From: Apiotrichum sp. Y4204
Taxonomy: Eukaryota; Basidiomycota; Tremellomycetes; Trichosporonales; Trichosporonaceae
Direction of reading: 5' to 3'
Assembly: GCA_025531455.1 (NCBI GenBank)
Contig: JAMYHL010000040.1
Span: 1-64,000, forward strand
Length of the DNA: 64,000 bases
Shown here: positions 24,430 to 35,506 of the stretch, one piece after another
How positions within the stretch are numbered: the stretch's first letter is position 1
Layout: each line of letters starts with the position of its first letter
The notes under the pieces: model-generated
Told to the model about the DNA's origin: nothing
The model's database searches: none
Seen by the model: only the letters and a program-made list of their open reading frames with translations
Position numbers and translations under genes: made by a program

Positions 24430-26256
24430 CTAAACATCGCCCCACTTCTCAACAGGACCGGTAAGCCAATCGAGCGCGAGCCTTCCACCGCGCTCAACAA
24501 CAACCACGGTATCCTCGATCCGGACGCCGAGCCCGCGAATCCGCTCTTCGCCCACCTTGCTGTCGGAAGGCACATACACCCCAGGTTCGAGGGTAAACAC
24601 CTGTCCGGGGCGGACCTGCCTCTCCCCAAGCGGTCCCTGCACGACATACGGGCCCTCGTGCCCCTCGAGTCCGGTGCCGTGCCCGAGGCGGTGCGTAAAC
24701 ACCGTGTAGTCCACCCCGCGGGCGGGGGGCACGCCGAGCGCCGCCATCCCCTTCTTGACGGTTTCGCGCGCGCGGTCGTCTAGCCACGAAAACAGCGCTT
24801 CCTCCCCCGGCTCAATCAGGCGCAGGAGGTTGGCGGGCGCGCGCTGCGCCGCACGCACAATCTCCCACACCCACCGGTGCGCGTCGGAAATTTCCGAGTC
24901 GGGAAGGAAGAATGTCTGTAGTCAGAATGGGAATACCACACGGTTTCCTCATCTAAGCGCCGGGCTCACCCTCGTAATGTCCGCCATGTATCCGCCCCAC
25001 CTGCCGCCGGCGTCGATGAGCGCGAATTCGTCTTTTGCAAGCACGCGGTCTGTCCCGCCTCCGTGGGGGAGCGCGGCGTCGGGGCCGAAGAGGACGAGCG
25101 CAGAGTAGTCGTTCAGCCCGGCCGACTTCATTTCCTGGTACAGAATCTCGCGGACGCGGCTCTCGTGCATGCCGATCGTCATGCGCAGGCGAGTGCGGCG
25201 GATAGCCAGGAGAGTCGCCTCGTTCGCGCAGCGCAGGAGCCCGATCTCGCGCTCGTCCTTGATCTCCCGGATGGCCGCCACGTCTTCCACAATCTTGCCA
25301 ATGGCGCGGGAAGCGTGGTGCGCGAGGCCGTCGGCGATGGCCGTCCGCACCCCGCCGTCCAGCACGAGCGGTGCGCCAAGCGCCGACGCGAGTATTTTGT
25401 ATGGATCCCCGTCCTCCGCCCACGGCAGCCACGTGATGCGGTCCTTGATCTCGTCCGGGAGGGGAATGAGTCGCGCGCGGCGCTCCTCAAATGCGGGAGT
25501 GAGAATGAACACCTTCTCGCCACGCACGGCAAGAAGTAGGGGCCGCTCGGATGGCTTCCACGCGGATTTTCCAAACGCGCCGAGAAAGTACTCTGCGCTC
25601 GGGCCCGGCTCGGCGACCCATGCGGCGTCGCCGAGCGCGGCGGAAAGCTTCGCCAAGCGGGCGGGGTATGTTCCCTCTGGGACGGGGAGGAGGCCCATGC
25701 AGCGGTGCCACCACTCGATCGGGAGCTGGGGCATGTCTCCCGGATGTGTGCGGGCGACATCGAGGTCGTACGAGAGCTCGTCGAGGAGCGCGAGCTCGTT
25801 GGAGATCACGAGCCATGTGAGTGGAATGGCGACGAGGAGCGCGAGGCAGAGCACAAGGCGGCGCGCCCACGGCCTGCGGGGGGGAGGGAACGTGCCCTTC
25901 TCGCAGTCGTGGACGAGTGAGTCCGAGTCGCGCTGGGCGAGGAGCTGCTTCTCGTCCCATGCCGTGGGAAGAGCGGGGACGGGGATACACGACGGGCGGG
26001 GTCCTTCGGCGGTCCGTCCGAGCCTGGAAGGGCGGTCGAAGAGAAGACGGCGCTCAGCGGCTGACGGGCGGTCAGCACACATGGACCGCGAGCCGGGCAC
26101 GAGCGGCGGGCATGGCGCGAGCCGGGGTGGGTGGGGTGATGTATTCCACGCGCGGGGCACCTCGGCATCGGCGCCAGAGAAAATCGCGGCATGCAGGTGC
26201 GGCGGGATGCAGAGCGCGCCGGGGCGGAGGGAGGGCTCGGGGTCGTGTGTCCTCAT
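24430..26256 (-). CDS. Type II membrane-anchored M24 metallopeptidase (Xaa-Pro peptidase-like)
   Basis: Exons 26256-24970 and 24915-24430 (intron 54 nt, phase 0) give 590 residues. Residues 1-130 are a Pro/Arg-rich, probably cytosolic tail. Residues 133-152 (RLVLCLALLVAIPLTWLVIS) form a single membrane helix, so the catalytic part should face a lumen or the outside. The rest is a creatinase-like N-domain and an M24 pita-bread domain. Candidate metal ligands fall in the expected order: D415 (ALIDAGGRWGGY), D426 (ADITR), H508 (HRLGHGTGLEGH), E539 (TLEPGVY) and E563 (VRIEDTV). The family includes prolidase and aminopeptidase P, which cut at Xaa-Pro bonds using two Mn/Co ions; exact specificity is not readable. 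An N-terminal membrane anchor is unusual for this family. A later Met would lose the tail but keep the helix. Confidence 0.85.
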
Positions 26257-29200
26257 GGTGGGTGATGGAGAGAACGATGGCGATGGTGATAGAGATGGTG
26301 ATGGCGATGGCGTGTTGTTCGCGGGATGGGCCGGAGTCTGGGGTGGTGTGACGTCGCGGTCACGTGACTCGCTCGGTGGCGGTGTTCATGGGTTGGTGGA
26401 CAGTAGCCACATCCACATCGCTCTTGGTCGAAGCCAAGCCCAAAGCCGGTCAGGAGACGCCGAGGCGAATATGGAGCTCAGCGTGCTCAGTAGTCGATAG
26501 CGAATGAACCCGCTCGCTAGTCGTTAAACAGATCATTGGCACTGGAAGGTGAGGATGCGAGTGACGGCCACGCCACTCGCCACTCGCCGCTGGCCGCCAC
26601 TCTGATCGGATTCGATGGGATTGGATGCTCGGCGCTTGGGAGCGCCACACAGCGCTGTAGCGCGATACCGCCAGCCACAGAAGATAGGTACTTGCCACTG
26701 CGAGTCAGAGTTGGGGTCAGAGCTGTTAGCAGGAGATTGAGATATTGCGATGGGACGATGGGCCCAGATACAACATTCGCCACTGGAAATCTACTCCCAC
26801 AAGACATTTCCTCGGCACCTTCAGAAATGACCAACCACGGAAACGGAGACAAAAGCTCACTACGCCGAGGGCCATGATGAGGATGCCGATATCAGCACAG
26901 CCACGCCTAGATCAGGTCCAGAACTATTGAAGCATGATCTATGGCTTATTGTTATTCCCCCTCCCCAGATTGATGATGGCTCGACTGAGCATAAGCACAA
27001 AACAATCGTGCAAAATGCCAAACAATGGTTGCGGACAAACCCAACTTTTGATATCCGGACCTAGCGGACCTGATCGGCGTCACATGATGCGAGCTGCTTA
27101 AGGTCTGGAGGATCTGGAGAACGCCGCACAGACCCCCCTTTTGGATCTTTCTGGATCGACTCTGGATCCGCTTTGCCCCCTGCGGTCCCTGCGGATCAGT
27201 CTCGGGATCATGAGATTGCGAGTGACCTGGAGCGTGTTGCCCGTAACATTGCGGGAGACGTAGCTCGACCTGCACACAACATGATGCTCCAGATACCAAA
27301 TATGCAACAACGAAAGAACAAACTACCAAGCATTACCCTCGCGCTCGGCATGATATCATGTCGAGATGTGATACACGACACGCGATAAGCGATCCGATAT
27401 CGTTCTTGTTGCATTTTCGAATACTAATCCCCAGGTTCAGCAATTCAGCACATACTGCAGATCTGCACACACAGTTCAATCAAAATGACCGACCCATTCA
27501 AACCACAAACACCTCAACGCGTCATTGGTGCCTGTCCGGATATCCCATTTCGGCTTGTGATCCGGGGGTATGGGGTATTGCGACGCCCAGTCGCCAGTGC
27601 AGTGCTAGCGGAGGGAATTCCGAGGGCAGAGGGCGAGCGCGCAAGCGCGAGTTGTGGGGATTCCCACGTGCTTCCAGCTCGGTTGAATCCCACCAACTCA
27701 GGACCCAATTTCTCGGTCGATAAGGGATACATCGATACACACCGTGCGATGAGGCGTGCAAACGTCACCTGACGCACTTTTGAGGTCGGCTCGGTGACAC
27801 CCTCCGATATGATTGGGCCACCAGCAGCCGCGGGTGGACGGGCGCCGGGACTGGAACTGGTCAAACTGGAACCAGTCCAAAAAAAAAAAAAGTTGGGTCT
27901 CCATTGGCGAGCCGCCGGCTCTCTCGGTCACGGCTGCTGGTATCGGGGCCAAGCTGCTGGGCAGGAAATGAGGCATCCGATATCGCAGCCAAGCGCTAGG
28001 CATATTCGGCCAAGCGACTCACCTCAGCCTTCGGCTCTCCTCTCCTCGCTGTGCGCTGCGCCCTGGCAGGGCCAAGCCTGCCTGTTGCCTGGTGCCCACC
28101 GCTACCCCGCATGGCCCCAGATTCGGGATATCCATGCGGCGGATGCACGGATGTGGATGTGCAGGGAGACAGGCGGGGTAAGCGGTGATCCGGGCCGGGT
28201 GATCGCCGCCTGCCGCTCGCTTGTCGGGTATCGCTGCGATCAATGTGATGCCACTTCCGCGGCCTAGCTACCTGCGGCCTTCGGCCCTCTGTTTGTCGCT
28301 GGACAGCTGGGCAGATCGCCAGTTCGGTCAATTGCCCGGAGACGTGTGCCCCATGCCCATGTCCCTGCGGCGACTCGCATGGCCGTCGTCAACCGAGTAC
28401 CGCGTACCGAGTACCGACGTTTTGACATTTCAATTGCACTGATATGTGTGTAGCTGCTACTTTGTTACCGAGACCGCAGGGTCCGCGGACCGAGGGCTCG
28501 GACCGCGGCGATCATGTCATCTGAGCGGCGCTGGCCGTCGCGATTGCTACAGAATTGAATGGGGAGACGACGGGATGGGACAGACATTGGGTTACGCTCT
28601 TTTCAGCTGATGCACTCTTTTGGGATGACTACTATGATTAGCTGCGGCTGCAGCGGCTGTGGGGAGATCCTGCGGTTAGTGCCCGGAGGGCGAAAGCAAG
28701 GGGGGGCAGGTGATCAGCGCTCTGTAGTTGCGTCAGTCTGCCGATCCGAGCGGATCGGCAATGCGTTAGCGGGAAATGCACGCCTTTGCGCTCTGCGCTC
28801 TGCTGTTGCTCTGCTGCTCCGCGGCTTCGGGGCTACAGGCTGTAGGCTGTTCGCTCGCTGTGGCTCACGCGGATCCGCGGGGGGGCGTACCTGATCATCG
28901 CTGAGGAACGGACAATCAGTAGATGGATGCTAGCAGTTTATGCAGTTTACGCAGTTTACGTTGCTCCGCATGCTCCGTTTGCTTTGTTCACCGGGCTCAT
29001 ACGCTCGGCCGTTCGGCATCTTGTAACTCTCCTAGTGCGTGCTACACAGCCGAAGCCACAGCTCGCAGCGCCACAGCCCACAAACAACAACACGAATGCT
29101 GCTCGCTTTGGGTCGGGTAAACCGCGATTACATGCAGTATACCCAACCATGCACACCAGACACCAGACACTGCCAGTCTCGCTTGGTGAGGGAACCGTGG

Positions 29201-30139
29201 GCGTGGGCGTACCATGGCTCGCATGGCTGGGCGTCTTGCCGAGTTGGCGCCCAGCAACCGGCGGCGAGTTGCAATGCCGCTGCGCGCTGCGCCCCAGTAC
29301 AACGGGGGTGCAATTGCATTCTGATCGTGCCCAAGCGTCCTCAAAGCCTCAAGGCCTCAAGCCGAGGGTATCGGGTAAGACGACACATGACCTTTTGACC
29401 TCGCACACCAGCCATGCAAAACAGACCGGCTTATCGCATTCCATTCCAATGCACTCATACATGGCGTACATGGCAGCATGGTCACGCATGCCCGAGGAGG
29501 CTGCGATTGGTCCAAGAATGTGCTAGGTCAAGTGTTCAATGCTATGGCTGCAGCACAGGTGTCGCAGAGTGTCGCACGATTGCACTCTTTTTTTTCGCGC
29601 ACCTCCACAGCAGAAAAAAGAAACAAGATCCAACTTTTTTTCGGTCGTCGAGTTAGTACACGCCAGTGTAGTTTGGGCAGTAGCCGTGTAGCTTGTAGCA
29701 TGCTGGCATTCCGCGTGCCGCGTGGGTGGTGACCGGGCAAGGGCAAGAGATGCAATAGGCGATGCAATGGTCGATTGCAATAGTTCAATGCGGGGGTTCT
29801 AGTTCTGCCCGTAGTGTCTCTATTTGTGTGCATGCTCTAGAGAGTTCTTCCGCTTGGTGCGTGTTGCATCTGCATCGATTGGAAACCCCCTCTTCCCTCG
29901 GGATCCCAGCATTAGAAATCCCAATCAACAGCATCAGGAGAGGCATCTGACATCTGACATCTTCCATCTTCCGTTGCCGGTCAGTGCCGGCCCCTCGGAC
30001 CTTTGCCCCGTCCCTCCAGAAAGAGACCCTAACAGGAGAGAGTCCCTGGAAAGCCTGGCAGAGCAGGCGCTCCTGCCCCGCAGGCATTGCCCCCAATTCC
30101 CCCTGGCTGGCTGGCTGGGCCAACAGAGTGCGTGTCTCT
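26257..30139. other. Gene-free stretch, about 3.9 kb
   Basis: No coding frame of convincing composition, no tRNA and no mobile element signature. Small items only: an A13 run at about 27880-27892 just after an interrupted inverted repeat of CTGGTTCC/GGAACCAG type, and a triplicated GCAGTTTA(T/C) unit near 28934-28960. Confidence 0.45.
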
Positions 30140-30731
30140 AGACGGTGCCTTTCTCGGCTCTCCTCTCCTCCGCTCCTCCCCCTTCTTCTGGCTGTGGCCC
30201 CCCACTATTACCACACACTCTTACTCACTCACTCATCGCCCCCCCCAGCGACAGCCACGACTGCGACTGCCCTCTCCCCTCCCCTCTCTCGACCCACTCT
30301 TTTTTTGTTGCAACAGAGAGCATCCCAGTAGTAATCCCAACTTTTATTGTTCAGCCTACTCCTACACAGAGAGAGACAACCAGGACACGACCACCTCTTA
30401 CCGGATTCCTTTGCGACATTATTCCATCTGTCGCTTTCAACATCTCTCTCTTCGCGACCACAAACTTACAGACCTCATTCACCAACCTCCACCAACTACC
30501 ACCACCACCACACCCTCCCCCACACTACATCGCTTCCAGCGAGGTGAGCATTACCCATCACCACCAGCAACACCACCACCACCACCAAGACGACCTCCCC
30601 CTCCCATCGCCAGCATCTCTGCTCGGCTTCAGCCGCGACATTGCCGCTCACCCCATCCGACCCTACTCCCTGCTCCCTACTCACACCCTGCACAGCCGCC
30701 CTCGCGCTCGCCGTCCCCCATCGCATCGACC
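30140..30731 (+). promoter_or_regulatory. ATG-free leader of the C2H2 zinc-finger gene
   Basis: About 590 nt of C/T/A-rich sequence with CACC and ACC repeats contain no ATG on the plus strand and end directly at a strong start context (TCGACCATGG). A possible leader intron donor (GAGGTGAGC) lies at 30541-30549. No definite TATA box. Confidence 0.45.
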
Positions 30732-33017
30732 ATGGCCCCCGTGGCCACCGCTTTTTCCCAATGGCGTTCTCCCCCGCCAGTATCCAACAGGTCTCTTGAT
30801 GTAAGTTCATCTCCGCATGTCCGCGTCTCCGTGTCCCCGCGTGCCGCAGCTCCGCACACTGCTGCCGCCGCGACCCACTTTCGGCCCCATGGCTCATACC
30901 TACCCACTTTTTTTTTCAGCCGCGGGCAGAAAAAAAAAAAGTCGGCCGGCGGTGCCAGCTGGAACCTGGGCACACAGGCCGGGACACACACGAATGCAGA
31001 CCCACTCCGACTTCCGGAATGCATGCAAAGAGATTCGATGCTGACACTCGTCTTCTTGTCGTCTCGCTCCCTCCGCGTCCATGCATATTTATCACGCCGA
31101 CCTTAAAATCTCGCCGCCTGCCGCTGGGCCTACGCCTCCGCCGCCGCCTTTCGTGTCCACGACGCGTCAAACTAAACCCAACTGCCTCTCCCCACCGGAA
31201 TTCTATTTTCCTGCTCTCAGCCCATTGACCTCCCCGGCAGCTCGAGCCCTGCGGCCACCAAGGCAGACCTTTTGCATCCCAGCTTTCTGCCACCATGCGA
31301 GCACGCCAAGGATGGGGGCGAGATGCATGCACACGCGTTTGGTGAGTCCACCTGAAATTCCTGGGATTCGGCACGCAGAAGTGCTTCTCGCGCAGAGCCG
31401 AAGCTGCGAAGCGAGAAGCGTGATGGACCCTCACTGTCTCTCTCGCCATGCTCGAACCCTCCCATTGTCCCTCCACAGAAAAAAAAAAACCAGTGCTGAT
31501 CGCGGTGCCCAGATCTCCTCTCCCTTTCTGCTTCTCCCGCTTCCAAATCAGCCGCTCTCGAGCCATCATCAGTCCCCGCTGCCTCGATTCTCTCCAACAC
31601 CCGCCCCGCGAATGGCGCCCCCGCGACAGCATCAAACGGCCCCCCCAAGGCTCGCCGCATGAGCTCATCCACAACCGGCGTGCTTGGCCGTGGCAAGCTT
31701 GGTCTCACTGGTGATGCAGGCCTCGTCTCGCAGGTGTGAGTACATGCCTCAACATGCCTCTGTGGCTTGCTCCCTAACTCCCGCAGTCGCCCCAGCCTCT
31801 CGCACGCAAATTCCTCCGCTTCGCCCATCCCGACCAACCGGAGGCTGTCCAGCGCCGCGCCGGGCTCTTCCCCTCAACTGTTTGATTTTGCAAAGACGGA
31901 CAGGCGGCCCTCGGCCCCTAACGCTCGGCCCAAGGCCGTGGCCGGATCGCTTCCTGCAAGAGGAATCGCCGGTGCGGCCCCGCGTGTGCAGCCCGCTCCC
32001 GCTGTGGCGGATGACATGGAGCTGGACATGGAGTTTGATGGCGATGACGACGATGACCGCTCTGGTGGCCGTAGCGGGAGTGCCGAGCTCGAGATGGACA
32101 TGGACGATGATGGAGAGATCAAGGGCGAGCAGCCAGACTGGGAGAAGCTCGCGCTCGGCACTGGATCAGGCGGTATCAAGGGCCGGAGGAAGGGCATGGT
32201 GTTCAAGTGTGAGAGCTGCTCGAAAGAATACCGCCACCCGTCATGTCTCATCAAGCATCGCTGGGAGCACAGCCCTCACTGGCGTGAGCCGACTCAGATT
32301 TCCATGAGCAAGCATCAGCAAGTGCAGCTTCTCGAAGCTGCCGCGATTCTCGCCCACATGGATCCCACCAATGCCCAGGGACGCTCCCTGCCGACGGACA
32401 AGTCGCTCTGGCCCGCGATCCTCTCGTCACCTGGCTCGGCGCGGTCAAACACTCGCGAGCTTCCAGCATTGCGCTCCCCTCAGAGCACCGCGCCGCCTCT
32501 CACTCCCTCGTCGCTCCGCGAGAGCGTCATCTTTGGCAAGGACCGCAAGTCGAGCCCCGGCTCGGACTCTACTTCTGACGCCTCGTACGGTGCGTCGCCG
32601 CGCCCCAACGGACAGGCACGCCCCATGGGCATTGCCGACCCAGGACGCCGCACATCGGCCTCATCTGTGCCTGGTCCGATCACCCCACACTCTATCGGAT
32701 CGCTGCCGGACATGAATGGACTCCACTTCCACACCGGATCGACGCCGACAGCAGGCACAAGCCCCCTCCCGAACCGCGGTGTGCCGCTGAGCCTCACGGC
32801 GCGTGCATCTATGATCGGCGGTGGCATGTTTGGCGCGCGCTCGAGCAGCCTCGTCAAGATGCCAGACTCGTCTGTGCGCGGCGGCGCGAACGACGACGAT
32901 GACGACGAGCTCGAGTTTGGTCTCTCTGGTCGTCACCGCGGAAAGAGCTCATCCGAGGAGGCCGAGGACCGTCGCCGCGAGGACGAGGGCTTTGAGATTG
33001 GCGTGATGGAGCTGTAG
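30732..33017 (+). CDS. Single C2H2 zinc-finger protein, probable transcription regulator
   Basis: Exons 30732-30800, 31221-31341, 31513-31735 and 31787-33017 sum to 1644 nt and give 547 residues. The first intron is 420 nt, the second 171 nt, the third 51 nt. One C2H2 finger is present: C279-x2-C282-x12-H295-x3-H299 (FKCESCSKEYRHPSCLIKHR, then WEHSPHW). The finger follows an acidic segment (about 214-252, with five successive Asp) and a basic KGRRKG. The remainder is Ser/Pro/Ala rich and disordered, with a second acidic patch before the C-terminus. The extended HRWEHSPHW after the finger is shared by a fungal C2H2 group I cannot name with certainty. Exon 2 was placed by requiring a phase 0 to phase 1 bridge; it gives a coherent peptide and uses a strong CTGCTCTCAG acceptor. 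Nuclear regulatory function is inferred from the finger. Confidence 0.8.
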
Positions 33018-34436
33018 TCTAGCCCAAGCTAGCATTCTTCCAACGTCTCTCGCTCTCGGGTCCCTGTCATACATGTGCGCACACGCACCCCATATCTTTT
33101 GTCTGGCTCTCGTTCAACACCAAGCAGGTTGTATCATCAGGCCGGCCAGCGGCGTTCGCGTCGCCGGCGGCGGCAAGAAGCAAGCACGGAACCCATAGGA
33201 ACTTCAATGCATATTGTTAGAGAAGCGAAGCGGACCAAGCATCTTACAAGAGTCTACAGGAGCCAACAGCGAGATCTCGCCAACAGCACTGCCGCCAGTA
33301 GCCGCCAAACGCCAGCAAACACATGGTGCTCCCGACCCGGATTGACCAGCATGTCCAGAATCCTAGGATCAATTCAGCCCGTTGTCCGTTCATTCTTCCC
33401 TCTTGGCCCATTGACCACCCATTCATCCCCCCGCATTCACTTTTTTTTTCCAACACTAGCCTCGGCGCTCGGATGTGTCTTAGTGCATGTCTCGCCGGTC
33501 TCACCGTACGACCGTGAATTGGGCGGTACCACGTGCAGCGGAGACGGCGTCTGGACACGCCCTCGCGGCCAGACACCTTGCGTCTTCCTATCGGGGAGAG
33601 CGGGCCAGAAGCTAGAAGCTAGAAGCTCCCCCATCTCCACGAAGGGACCCCGCATCGCCTCGCGGAGCGGGGCCCGGACGGGACCTGCAGGAGTACAGGA
33701 AGGAACACCGGAACACCTGAGATGCGCCCTTGCCGCCGCCACGCAGGGCGTGGCGCGCGGGCGGTGGCGTTCGGCGATGGGACCTGTAGGGATGCTGGCA
33801 TGTTTGTGGGCGCGACACTCACGCCGAGCACACGCGAGATGACGCTATGAGGCGCCGAGCGAGGCTGATGGGTGGTGGGAAGCTTTGGTACTTGTGGTAC
33901 CTGTGGTACTCGTGGTGGCATGGTGGCAAGTGACCGTGGTATGTGGTTGCTGTAAATGATGTTTGTGGGAATGGTGTTTGTCTGCGGATCTGCTCATCGT
34001 CACATGTGATCCGCTGATCCGCCTCTTCGCGCTCCGGATTCCGGGGACATGACGCGTCGGCGTCGAGGCTGGTCGTTGGTCAGCCGGCGGTGTCGTGTGA
34101 TGCGAGGTATGTCGCAGTATCACAAGATCGCAGGATCGCATATCATGAATCGAACAGTCAGCTGCAGTCAGCTAGCCAAGCCACGTCCACAGTTCAAGAT
34201 GATCAGCGGATAAAGATCCGGAGATCCGGAGATACGCGCAGATGACGGATGACTGGTGCGGCTCGTTCGCACTTGATTCCCTTCGCGTTGTACAGAGCCT
34301 TCGCTTCCAGTTGAACTGGCTCTAACATTTGTACTTGATATCCCTCACTTTCGCGCGGTGGTGGCTACGGAGCATTCGCGGTCGAAATCGTTCCCTAAAA
34401 AAGTACAAAAAATGAACCATAGGTGGTGCAAAAATT
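33018..34436. other. Gene-free interval after the zinc-finger gene
   Basis: No coding signal. Contains short GGTAC(C/T)TGTGG-type repeats near 33888-33915 and imperfect GATCCG repeats near 34005-34235. Confidence 0.4.
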
Positions 34437-34535
34437 TCTCCCAACCCTGATTCGAACAGGGGACCGACGGATATGATTTCGAACTCGAAGGATAACAGTT
34501 ACAGTCCGGCGCTCTACCAACTGAGCTATTGAGAG
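34437..34535 (-). tRNA. tRNA-Tyr (GUA) with 26-nt intron
   Basis: The minus strand folds as a tRNA: acceptor CTCTCAA/TTGGGAG (one G-T pair), D arm GCTC/GAGC with AGTTGGTA loop, T arm CCCTG-TTCGAAT-CAGGG and discriminator A. The anticodon loop reads CTGTAA, giving GUA in positions 34-36. The intron follows position 37, as in eukaryotic nuclear tRNA genes. The outermost anticodon-stem pair (27-43) is C-T. A T5 run at 34430-34434 follows as the Pol III terminator. The gene stands alone. Confidence 0.92.
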
Positions 34536-35432
34536 GAGATGATTTTTGGAACTTGAGCCCCAACTGGATCCCGGAGGCATTTGTTGCTGGCCTTCTTAAG
34601 GTCAGTCCTGCAGTCTCACTGCCAAGCAGCTTGTCGCCGACTCATGCCTGTCAGCAAACTCAAGTCGCAGTGGCCAACAAGTGAAGAGTGGCGATTACTG
34701 AAGCAAAGCAGCTGGGTTCATGTCACGAAGTGGCTGCCGCTGCCACGTGAGCTTGCCGCCGGCAGCGAGCGGAGAGGCGGACATGGACAAGACGGTCGCA
34801 AGGTGCGGCCGAAAAATGGCTAGTGTTTAGCCAATTACCCTGGCTGGAGACAATTCGGTGAGATTGGTCAGCAATTGAAGAGTACTGCGCGGTCGAGTGA
34901 GTCGAGGTGCGCATGACATCAAGCGCATGTGCGTGCGCTCCAAGTCTGTGGTTGCGTGTGTATGCCCCTATGCGCATTCCGCAGCAAAGTTAGTGAATAT
35001 ACTTGTAGTGAAGAGATGTGGTGGCATGTGGTCGGCTGGTGGACACGCCATGGAGGTCGGCCGGGAGTCCAGTCATCTTCGACTCGACGGACTTTGAGCC
35101 CGAGCCCAGGCCGAGGCCAACGGCCCCGACTCGGCGCACCTGCGATCGCGATCGGATCACTCTACGCAGACGCGGCACATGCATACAGTATCTGCGTCAG
35201 CAGGCTTTCATCTCATTTTCAGCCTTGGCGGGGTTTTCGCGCGTAGTCTAGAGTTTTATTATTCTGTAATTCTGTAGAATTCTGTCGCGTGGTGCCAGGC
35301 GGCCCGGCGCGTCGCAGTGCCAACGTGCGTACTAGTGCTCGGTGCAACGTCATTTTCGAAATGTTCCGCGGTTCGCCCGACGCCGCCCGACGCTCTGTGA
35401 CCTTCTGCCTGATTCCACCGCACGCCCAGAAA
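34536..35432. other. Intergenic: upstream region of peroxiredoxin gene
   Basis: No coding signal. Three near-copies of ATTCTGTA lie at about 35260-35285, roughly 150-175 nt before the TATA box, and could be regulatory; this is only a visual repeat. Confidence 0.35.
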
Positions 35433-35440
35433 ATATATAA
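35433..35440 (+). promoter_or_regulatory. TATA box of the peroxiredoxin gene
   Basis: ATATATAA lies about 70 nt before the ATG at 35507, followed by a T-rich and then CA-rich ATG-free leader, typical of highly expressed fungal genes. Confidence 0.65.
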
Positions 35441-35506
35441 GCAAGAGGGCCGATTTTTGTTTTTATCTCCTTTTTTTCCCTCTACATCCACAAAACATCA
35501 TCCACA

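Noticed and set aside
31323..31341. Alternative start of the C2H2 gene at an ATG (MHAHAF) in exon 2
   Set aside because: It is in frame, but the exon upstream from 31221 also continues the frame and connects in phase to the strong start at 30732 after an ATG-free leader, which explains more of the sequence.
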